Part shown: piece by piece, positions 6,953 to 13,235 of the stretch
Numbering within the stretch: the first letter of the stretch is position 1
Layout: each line of letters opens with the position of its first letter
Made by a program: the position numbers and the translations under genes
DNA from: Acidobacteriaceae bacterium
Lineage (GTDB): Bacteria; Acidobacteriota; Terriglobia; Terriglobales; SbA1
Direction: 5' to 3'
Assembly (NCBI GenBank): GCA_003136335.1
Contig: PLEA01000614.1
Span: 1-19,949 of the forward strand
DNA length: 19,949 nt
The notes under the pieces: generated by a model
What the model was told of the DNA's origin: nothing
Databases searched by the model: none
The model's input: only the letters and a program-made list of their open reading frames with translations

Positions 6953-8584
6953 TTGTTAATCTCTGATCTCATCCTGACTGCGACGCCGGCCCTGTGGGCT
7001 GGCTCCAAGGGCATTGGGCCTTACATCCGGCAGCATTTTCTGGATACCACGTTTCGTGGACTATACCGCGCCAATGCATTTGATGTAGCACTGCTGATCC
7101 CATATTTCATTGTTTTGACTCTACTGGCAGGATATGGAATGCACCGCTACATTCTGGTGTATCTGTATTACAAGCACCGCGACAAGCGCTCGACTGAGCC
7201 GGCCGCGCATTTCGAGGATCTGCCACGGGTGACGGTGCAACTGCCGATTTTCAACGAGCAGTACGTGGTGGAAAGGCTGCTGGAGTCGATCTGCAAGCTG
7301 AAATATCCGCGGGAGAAGCTCGACATCCAGGTGCTGGACGATTCGACTGACGAGACCGTCGACGTGGCTCGCGGGTTGGTTGAGCGGTACGCGGCTTTAG
7401 GCCATCCGATCAGCTACCACCACCGGACGAACCGCGCGGGCTTCAAGGCTGGCGCGCTCGCCGAAGGGATGAAGCCGGCGAAGGGCGAGTTCATTGCGAT
7501 TTTTGACGCCGACTTTACTCCTCCGGAAGATTTTCTGATGCGCACAATCCACCACTTTACCGATCCGAAGACTGGGATGGTGCAGACGCGCTGGACGCAC
7601 CTCAACCGACATTATTCGTTCTTGACCGAAGTGGAAGCGATTCTGCTGGATGGGCATTTTGTGCTCGAGCACTCGGGTCGCGCGCGCACTGGGCTGTTTT
7701 TCAACTTCAATGGCACCGCCGGCATGTGGCGACGCGCCGCGATTGACGAAGCCGGAGGTTGGCAGCACGATACCTTGACCGAAGATACCGACCTGTCGTA
7801 TCGCGCGCAGCTCAAAGGATGGAAATTTATCTATTTGCAGGAGGTGGAATGCCCCGCCGAGCTGCCGGTGGAGATGACGGCCTTTAAGACGCAGCAGGCA
7901 CGTTGGGCGAAAGGACTGATCCAGACGGGAAAAAAAATCCTGCCGCGGGTGCTGCGCAGCGATGCTCCGCTGCACACCAAGATCGAGGCCTGGTATCACC
8001 TGACGGCGAATCTGAGCTATCCGCTGATGATTATGCTCTCGGTATTGCTGCTTCCGGCCATGATCATTCGCTTCTCCCAGGGCTGGTTTCAGATGCTGTA
8101 CATCGACTTGCCGCTGTTCATGGCTTCGACGTTCTCGATTTCAAGCTTTTACCTGGTTTCGCAGCGCGAATTGTTTCCCCGGAGTTGGCCGCGGGCGCTG
8201 GTGTATCTTCCGTTTCTGATGGCGTTGGGAATCGGGTTGACCATCACGAACACGAAAGCGGTCATTGAGGCGCTGATCGGCAAGGAAAGCGCGTTCGCAA
8301 GAACGCCCAAGTACAGCGTGATCTCAAAGCAGGACAAAGTTGGGGCCAAGAAGTACCGCAAGCGGCTGGGATGGGTGCCATGGCTGGAACTGCTGATCGG
8401 CGCGTATTTCGCGCTGACGGTTAACTATGCGGTGGAGAACGAAAACTATATTACAGTGCCGTTCCTGCTGCTGTTCGTCGTGGGGTACTGGTACACCGGG
8501 CTGATGTCGCTGCTGCAGGGGCGGTTTGGAGGCGCCGCGGTGAAGGCCACCACGCATACGAAGCCGTTCCCGGTGGGAGTTTAG
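6953..8584 (+). CDS. Processive GT2 glycosyltransferase, cellulose/mannan synthase-like (CslA-like)
   Basis: A 543-aa membrane enzyme. The GT2 catalytic set is complete: VLDDS (D129/D130), DAD at 185-187 (FDADFTPP), TED at 276-278 (LTEDTDLSYR) and QQARW at 314-318, the QxxRW signature of processive beta-glycan synthases. One N-terminal TM helix (about 44-62) and a cluster of C-terminal helices (from about 345) form the export channel in this family. It lacks a C-terminal PilZ domain, unlike BcsA, and resembles glucomannan 4-beta-mannosyltransferase/CslA-type proteins. Product and acceptor are unknown. I use the TTG at 6953 because the first in-frame ATG (codon 63) would remove the N-terminal TM helix; the ribosome-binding site is weak. 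A TAAAAT box lies at 6927-6932. No BcsB or BcsZ partner is adjacent. Confidence 0.88.
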   Translation: MLISDLILTATPALWAGSKGIGPYIRQHFLDTTFRGLYRANAFDVALLIPYFIVLTLLAGYGMHRYILVYLYYKHRDKRSTEPAAHFEDLPRVTVQLPIFNEQYVVERLLESICKLKYPREKLDIQVLDDSTDETVDVARGLVERYAALGHPISYHHRTNRAGFKAGALAEGMKPAKGEFIAIFDADFTPPEDFLMRTIHHFTDPKTGMVQTRWTHLNRHYSFLTEVEAILLDGHFVLEHSGRARTGLFFNFNGTAGMWRRAAIDEAGGWQHDTLTEDTDLSYRAQLKGWKFIYLQEVECPAELPVEMTAFKTQQARWAKGLIQTGKKILPRVLRSDAPLHTKIEAWYHLTANLSYPLMIMLSVLLLPAMIIRFSQGWFQMLYIDLPLFMASTFSISSFYLVSQRELFPRSWPRALVYLPFLMALGIGLTITNTKAVIEALIGKESAFARTPKYSVISKQDKVGAKKYRKRLGWVPWLELLIGAYFALTVNYAVENENYITVPFLLLFVVGYWYTGLMSLLQGRFGGAAVKATTHTKPFPVGV

Positions 8585-8586
8585 TT

Positions 8587-8754
8587 TTCGCAGATCGAAT
8601 TAGTTGCCAGCTGGAGTTCAAAAAGAAATATTTTCGAGGGTATATTCCCCACGTCATCGTGTTGCTCGATGCGTCGGGAGCGCCGCTCTACAACCGCTGC
8701 GGCGAGGTCGATGGGGCGGTGATCTCGGGTCTTCTCGACAAAGCACTGCGCTGA
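8587..8754 (+). pseudogene. 3' remnant of a thioredoxin-fold protein gene
   Basis: Frame 1 downstream of the GT2 stop reads about 56 codons to a TGA at 8752-8754. The translation includes YFRGYIPHVIVLLDASGAPL and then GEVDGAVISGLLDKALR. This resembles the C-terminal half of thioredoxin-like proteins: a Pro before a beta-strand (cis-Pro position), then a D-x-x-G turn, and a helical end. No ATG is in frame; the first GTG (8659) is inside the conserved strand. The CxxC half is missing, because upstream the same frame is the out-of-frame interior of the GT2 gene. I read it as a decayed or truncated gene. A chance reading is possible, since the recognition is from memory and without alignment. Confidence 0.45.
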
Positions 8755-8858
8755 CTTCTGGCCTTCACTTGACGGCTCGTTTACAATCCAGTCGCTGAAC
8801 GTTCTCATCCGGCAAGATTGCATCTGTCCAAATGTGAATCGTTCGAAAGGAGGATGCG

Positions 8859-9860
8859 ATGCTTTGCTCACGCAGGATTCTCTACTCGGCCGCCGTCGCA
8901 GTCCTGTTGGTGTTGCTACTCAGTTGTGGGGGAGCTCACGACTCCGACGAATACTTTGTTCTAGTGTCGGCGAATCTGCAGGTTCCGTACTGGAAGGCCG
9001 CAGGTGCAGGCTTTTCGAACGCCGGCACTCAGATGAAAGTGCGCTCCGATTTCATGGGACCGCAGAACTATGATCCGAAGGCTGAGCGCGAGGCAGTGGA
9101 TCAGGCGGTGCAGAAAAAAGCCACGGGCATCTTGCTTGCGGTGACCGACCCGGCGCTGCTGAAGGACAGCATCGATAAGGCCGTGGCCGCTGGAGTGCCG
9201 GTGATCACGATCGATTCGGATGCGCCATCGAGCAAGCGGCTGTTTTTCATCGGGACGAATAATTATCAGGCGGGATTCACCGGCGGACAGCGGTTGGCGC
9301 AGGAACTGAAGGGCAAAGGGAATGTCGTGGTCTTCAGCATGCCGGATCAGTCGAATCTCCAAGAGCGGCTGCGCGGATACCAAGAGGCGCTGGCTAAAAC
9401 GCCGGGGATCAAGATTACTCGCGTGGTCGATATCCAGGGCGACCCCCGCATCGCATTCGATACGACGACGCAGATCGTCGGCAAGGAGCGCGACAAGGTC
9501 GACGCGTTCGTGTGCCTGGAAGCGCAATCGGGCAAAGAAGTCGCGGGGGTGCTCAACAGCTATCACGTGACTGGAAAAGTGGTGGTCGCGATGGACACCG
9601 ACCAGGAAACACTCGACTGGATTAAGAAGGGCGTGATCGCGGCTACGATCGCGCAAAAGCCTTATACCATGGCCTTTGTCGGCATGCAGATGCTCGACAA
9701 TTTGTATCATCACAAGCCGTCATCGCTGGACACGGATTGGTCCAGGGACAACTTTGCACCGATTCCGAGCTTTGTGGACACGGGTTCGGGGCTGATCGAT
9801 AAGAGCAACGTGGACGCCTTCATGCAGGCGGGGAAAAACCTGGCTTCGGCGCCGAAGTGA
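8859..9860 (+). CDS. Periplasmic sugar-binding lipoprotein (RbsB-like, ABC type)
   Basis: A 333-aa protein. Residues 1-23 form a lipoprotein signal: basic n-region, hydrophobic core and lipobox LLSC with the lipidated C23, followed by GG. The mature part is a type I periplasmic binding fold: SANLQVPYWKAAGAGF at the start (ribose-binding class), AVQKKATGILLAVTDPALL, and GVPVITIDSDAP for the first lobe, then FIGTNNYQAGFTGGQ and VVAMDTDQETLDWIKKG for the second. Such proteins deliver pentoses or other sugars to ABC importers. The start has a very strong Shine-Dalgarno (AAAGGAGG). No ABC permease or ATPase of the sugar type is nearby, so it is an orphan here and may serve a distant transporter or a sensor. 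A long AT-rich inverted repeat follows its stop. Confidence 0.88.
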   Translation: MLCSRRILYSAAVAVLLVLLLSCGGAHDSDEYFVLVSANLQVPYWKAAGAGFSNAGTQMKVRSDFMGPQNYDPKAEREAVDQAVQKKATGILLAVTDPALLKDSIDKAVAAGVPVITIDSDAPSSKRLFFIGTNNYQAGFTGGQRLAQELKGKGNVVVFSMPDQSNLQERLRGYQEALAKTPGIKITRVVDIQGDPRIAFDTTTQIVGKERDKVDAFVCLEAQSGKEVAGVLNSYHVTGKVVVAMDTDQETLDWIKKGVIAATIAQKPYTMAFVGMQMLDNLYHHKPSSLDTDWSRDNFAPIPSFVDTGSGLIDKSNVDAFMQAGKNLASAPK

Positions 9861-9893
9861 AAGCGCAGGTCGGTCAGTAGGCGCAGGCATGAA

Positions 9894-9989
9894 GAATTGA
9901 GTAATTGGGAAATTGAGTGATTGAGTAATTTGAGCACCGAAGATTGGTTTTGAATTCCTCAATTACCCGATTGCCCAATTACTCAATTC
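9894..9989. repeat. AT-rich inverted repeat made of AATTGAGT-type units
   Basis: A perfect 16-bp inverted repeat (9894-9909 against 9974-9989, sequence GAATTGAGTAATTGGG and its complement) extends inward as an imperfect match to about 38 bp per arm, with a loop of some 20 nt. Within each arm, units like AATTGAGT/AATTGGGA recur at roughly 8-10 bp. It fills the whole space between the 3' ends of the sugar-binding protein gene and the convergent MlaF gene; the right arm touches the mlaF stop codon. It may end transcription from both sides. The AT-rich composition stands out sharply from its neighbours. Confidence 0.65.
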
Positions 9990-10838
9990 CTACGAAATAT
10001 ATTCCTGGATGTACTCGTCTTTGGTGTGCGTTAGTTCGTGAACGCCACCGTCGAAGATGACTTTGCCGTCGCGGAGCATTAGAAAACTCATGGGGACGTG
10101 ACAAAATTGGCCGCGCGGAAGGGAGCGCATCTGGTTGGTCTGCTTGTCGAACTCGTGCGTCGCCATGGTGAAGGCGTCCTGCAGGCGATGACTCACCAGC
10201 AGGGAGCTGGTCTTGTAGACGTCGCGCTGCTTCGTGATCAGTTCGATGATGGTGTTGGAAGTGACCGGATCGAGGCCGCCCGTGGGCGAGTCGTAGAGCA
10301 GCACTTCAGGCTGGGTAATGATGGCGCGCGCGATCGCCACGCGGCGCCGCATGCCTCCAGAAAGCTCGGAAGGAAATTTATCGATGGTCTGTTCCATCTC
10401 GACAAAACGGAGCGCCTCCCGCACGCGACGTTCGATGTCGGGGTCCTCAACGCCAAGTTCCTCGATCAGGCGGTAGGCCACGTTCTCGCGCACCGTGAGT
10501 GAGTCGAACAGAGCACTTTCCTGAAATACCATACCGACCTTGGCGCGCAGAGCAAATAGATCTCTCTCACGCGCCTGGGTCACGTCGTTACCCAGCACCA
10601 GGATTCGTCCGGAGTCGGGCTTGAGCAGGCCCAGGGCAAGTTTCAGGATCGTACTCTTGCCGGAGCCCGCGACGCCGAACAATGCTTTGGTCTCGCCGTA
10701 CGGCAGATGAAAAGAAACTCCGCGCAGCACCTCGTTCTCCTCGAATTCGAGATGCACATCTTGGAACTCAATGGCGTGGGCGGCCGATTCCTGGCTTGTA
10801 ACGGATCCGCAGTCGGCAGGCAGGGTGGGTGCGGGCAT
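9990..10838 (-). CDS. MlaF-like ABC ATPase with a Ser in place of the catalytic Glu
   Basis: A 282-aa ATP-binding subunit. Walker A is GVAGSGKST (55-63), the Q-loop glutamine is Q106, the signature is LSGGM (159-163), the D-loop GGLD follows, and the H-loop histidine is H217 (VSHRLQ). Walker B reads LLYDSPTGGLD: D183 is followed by S184 where nearly all active ABC ATPases have the catalytic glutamate. About 20 extra residues (around 228-250) separate the H-loop helix from the LRDGKV strand. In MlaFEDB-type systems this subunit powers glycerophospholipid traffic between inner and outer membranes. The gene starts four bases after the stop of the MlaE-type permease, so the two are an operon. MlaD, MlaB and MlaC are not in the window. 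Either ATP hydrolysis is slow or another residue substitutes. Confidence 0.88.
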   Translation of the reverse strand: MPAPTLPADCGSVTSQESAAHAIEFQDVHLEFEENEVLRGVSFHLPYGETKALFGVAGSGKSTILKLALGLLKPDSGRILVLGNDVTQARERDLFALRAKVGMVFQESALFDSLTVRENVAYRLIEELGVEDPDIERRVREALRFVEMEQTIDKFPSELSGGMRRRVAIARAIITQPEVLLYDSPTGGLDPVTSNTIIELITKQRDVYKTSSLLVSHRLQDAFTMATHEFDKQTNQMRSLPRGQFCHVPMSFLMLRDGKVIFDGGVHELTHTKDEYIQEYIS

Positions 10839-10842
10839 GCGG

Positions 10843-11625
10843 CTATTTGAAGGACAATACGTTCATCAGGAATTGAGTGACAAAGAGGTCGACCACGACG
10901 ATCGAAACTGAGGCGGCCACTACTGCCTGCGTGGTGGCGCGGCCGACTCCTTGCGTGCCGCCGCGGGCCGTCATGCCATAGAAGCAGCCCACCGTGGAGA
11001 TGATGAAGCCGAACAGGACCGGCTTTACCAACCCCATGAAGACATCTTGATTCACCAGCGACTGCCACGCGTTGCTCCAGTACTGGCGGGCGTCGAGGTT
11101 CAAAAGAAGTTTGGACACAACCAATCCGCCAGCCAGGCCCACCAAATCCGACAGGATGGTCAGGAAAAACAGCATAAAAACCGTGGCCGCCACTCGGGGC
11201 GCGACCAACTTTTTCATGGGGTCGGTACCCAAGGCGCGCATGGCATCGATCTGTTCGGTCACGACCATGGAGCCGAGTTCGCTGGCCATCCCCGACGCGT
11301 TTCGGCCCGCCACCATCAAGCCGGTCAGCACGGGGCCCAATTCGCGGACCATGGAGAGCGAGACCAGCTGGCCGATCAGAGTGATGGAACCGAAGCGCTG
11401 CAAGGTGTTCGCGCTCTGCACCGCCAGCACGGCGCCGGTAAAAAAACCGCTCAGGACGACGATCGGCAACGAGCCCCAGCCAATCAGGTCAGCCTGCTGG
11501 ATCATATCCGCGAAATACACGGGCTTGCGAAACAGATTGGCCACGGACTGCGCCGTCATCACGGTGTAATCCTGAACTGCCAGGACTTTCTGCTTGGCGA
11601 ACTGCGTGGGCGAGGTCAGTTCCAT
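10843..11625 (-). CDS. MlaE-family ABC permease (phospholipid transport)
   Basis: An integral membrane protein of 260 aa from the ATG at 11625; a GTG at 11661 would add 12 residues. Neither start has a clear Shine-Dalgarno. Sequence marks of the MlaE/YrbE family include GFFTGAVLAVQ in an early helix, the coupling region VRELGPVLTGLMVAGRNASG followed by ELGSMVVTEQIDAMRALGTDP, and FGFIISTVGCFYGM near the C-terminus. About five to six hydrophobic helices are visible. Two copies form the inner-membrane core that passes phospholipid or another hydrophobic substrate to or from an MCE-domain protein such as MlaD. It is followed by the MlaF-like ATPase. A TATAGT box (11674-11679, minus strand) could be its promoter. 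The upstream 137 bp separate it from the response-regulator gene and hold a palindromic element. Confidence 0.88.
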   Translation of the reverse strand: MELTSPTQFAKQKVLAVQDYTVMTAQSVANLFRKPVYFADMIQQADLIGWGSLPIVVLSGFFTGAVLAVQSANTLQRFGSITLIGQLVSLSMVRELGPVLTGLMVAGRNASGMASELGSMVVTEQIDAMRALGTDPMKKLVAPRVAATVFMLFFLTILSDLVGLAGGLVVSKLLLNLDARQYWSNAWQSLVNQDVFMGLVKPVLFGFIISTVGCFYGMTARGGTQGVGRATTQAVVAASVSIVVVDLFVTQFLMNVLSFK

Positions 11626-11688
11626 GCGATTCAGAGCCGGGTGCTCGCGGGCGCGAGGCACTGGCTTGACCGAACTATAGCAGAGAAC

Positions 11689-11799
11689 GCAGTCAGCTAT
11701 CAGCTTGAGTGAAAACCAATATCCCTCGCTTTGCTCGGGATGATAAGTGTTGGTGACGATTGACAGCTGAGAAGCGACTGCTGAAAGCTGACAGCTTTC
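11689..11799. repeat. Composite palindromic element with 16-bp inverted ends
   Basis: The ends 11689-11704 and 11780-11795 are inverted repeats matching at 14 of 16 positions. Between them lies an imperfect hairpin, TCCCTCGCTTTGCTCGGGA (from 11732). The right end also contains the palindrome GAAAGCT-GAC-AGCTTTC (11783-11799), which begins at the stop codon of the response-regulator gene. This layout resembles a very small MITE-like element, or a terminator for the kinase/regulator operon. No long T-run follows, so a classic intrinsic terminator is doubtful. Confidence 0.45.
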
Positions 11800-13235
11800 T
11801 ACGCTATCCGACCCTTCTTTTTGATCTCGATATTCAAGCGGCGGATTTTCTGGTTCAGGGTAGAGAGCGGGACGTGGAAGCGTTCAGCGGCTTCGGTTTG
11901 GTTCCAGTTGCAGCGTTCGAGCATGTCGGCAATGACGCGGCGCTCCACGTCTTCGACGATTTCGAATAGCGATGCGTCGGACGGGGGGTCGTGCAGGGTG
12001 AGCGAGGAACCCCGTCCCATCATGGAATCGGGCAGCAGATCCATGCTGATCTCCGGCCCGGAAGAAAGCACGACGGCACGCTCAATTACATTCTCCAGTT
12101 CACGCACGTTGCCCGGCCAGGAATAGGCCATCAGCGGACGCAGCGCTTCCGGAGTGATGCGGGGCGCAGGGCGGCCATTCTCTTCGGCGTACTTTTTCAG
12201 GAAGAATTCCACCAGCAGCGGGATGTCTTCCTTGCGCTGGCGCAGCGGCGGAAGTTCGACAGTGATTACGTTCAAGCGATAGAAGAGGTCTTCGCGGAAG
12301 CGGCCTTCGCGGACCATGTGGCGCAAATCGATGTTGGTGGCGGCAATGATGCGTACATCGACTTGGAGCTCCGAAATTCCACCAAGATGCATGAAGCGGC
12401 GATCCTGCAGTACGCGCAGGATCTTGGCCTGCGTCTCCAGCCCCATGGTGGCGATTTCGTCGAGGAACAGTGTGCCTTTGTCCGCGACCTCGAACAAGCC
12501 CTTTTTCGACGCGATGGCGCTGGTGAACGCGCCCTTGACGTGGCCGAACAGCGTGGACTCCAGCAAGTCTGTAGGCATGGAGCCGGTGTTGACCGGAACG
12601 AAGGGTTTGTCGCGGCGCGGAGAGTTCAGGTGGATGGCTTTCGCGATCACTTCTTTGCCAGTACCGCTTTCGCCCTGCAACAGAACGGTGGAGCGGCTGT
12701 TTGCCACCTGCGCGACCAGATCAAAAATCTTCAGCATGGGCTCGCTTTTGCCCACGATGTTTTCGAAGTTGTAACGCTGCTTGAGAGCGCGCTTGAGCTG
12801 GACATTTTCTTCTTCTGCCCGGCGCCAGCCCACTGCAGCGCGCACATCAGCGAGAAGTTTTTCGTTGTCCCAGGGCTTCTGCACGAAATTCGCCGCGCCC
12901 GACTGCATGGCGCGCACGGCGTTTTCCACCGTGCCATAGGCGGTAATCATGATCACGGGCAGACGCGAGTCGTGAGAGCGGATCTCGGAGAGAATCTCCA
13001 TGCCGTTGCGGCCAGGCAGAGTCAGATCGAGCAGGACCAAATCAAACGGGTGATCCGCCATTTGCGAGAGGCCGTCTTCCCCGGTGACGGCGGTGTCGAC
13101 TGCGAAGCCTTCCATCTCGAGCAGGGTCTGCAGAGATTCGCGAATCTCGGCCTCATCGTCAATGATGAGCACTGACCCTGTTGGCGACGGATTGCCGTTC
13201 ATCGTTCCGCTGGTGATGACTGCTGCTTCAGACAT
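11799..13235 (-). CDS. NtrC-family sigma-54-dependent response regulator
   Basis: A 478-aa three-domain regulator. The receiver (about 21-135) has the acidic pair D26/D27, phospho-acceptor D70 (LVLLDLTLPG), T98 and K120. The AAA+ domain (about 157-385) has Walker A GESGTGKE (188-195), Walker B GTLFLDE (254-260) and arginine-finger region FREDLFYRLNV. The sigma-54 contact loop reads GAFTSA (235-240) instead of the usual GAFTGA. A Fis-type helix-turn-helix (about 440-468, NWNQTEAAERFHVPLSTL) binds enhancer DNA. Phosphorylation should drive oligomerisation and open-complex formation at -24/-12 promoters. The ATG at 13235 has a good AGGAAGG and overlaps the kinase stop by 8 nt, so the two form a coupled two-component pair. 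No convincing -24/-12 element was found in the window. Confidence 0.95.
   Translation of the reverse strand: MSEAAVITSGTMNGNPSPTGSVLIIDDEAEIRESLQTLLEMEGFAVDTAVTGEDGLSQMADHPFDLVLLDLTLPGRNGMEILSEIRSHDSRLPVIMITAYGTVENAVRAMQSGAANFVQKPWDNEKLLADVRAAVGWRRAEEENVQLKRALKQRYNFENIVGKSEPMLKIFDLVAQVANSRSTVLLQGESGTGKEVIAKAIHLNSPRRDKPFVPVNTGSMPTDLLESTLFGHVKGAFTSAIASKKGLFEVADKGTLFLDEIATMGLETQAKILRVLQDRRFMHLGGISELQVDVRIIAATNIDLRHMVREGRFREDLFYRLNVITVELPPLRQRKEDIPLLVEFFLKKYAEENGRPAPRITPEALRPLMAYSWPGNVRELENVIERAVVLSSGPEISMDLLPDSMMGRGSSLTLHDPPSDASLFEIVEDVERRVIADMLERCNWNQTEAAERFHVPLSTLNQKIRRLNIEIKKKGRIA

Noticed and set aside
8581..8871. A 96-aa minus-strand frame between the GT2 gene and the sugar-binding lipoprotein gene.
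   Set aside because: It has no domain and no ribosome-binding site. The opposite strand carries the better thioredoxin-like reading, and the frame overlaps the strong Shine-Dalgarno of the lipoprotein gene.
9894..9989. The repeated AATTGAGT units considered as a CRISPR-like array.
   Set aside because: Units are about 8 bp with no regular spacers, the two halves are inverted, and no cas genes are nearby.
11991..13175. A 394-aa open frame on the plus strand opposite the response regulator.
   Set aside because: It is antisense to conserved AAA+ and receiver motifs. It has His/Gln/Arg-rich composition, no recognisable domain and no ribosome-binding site.
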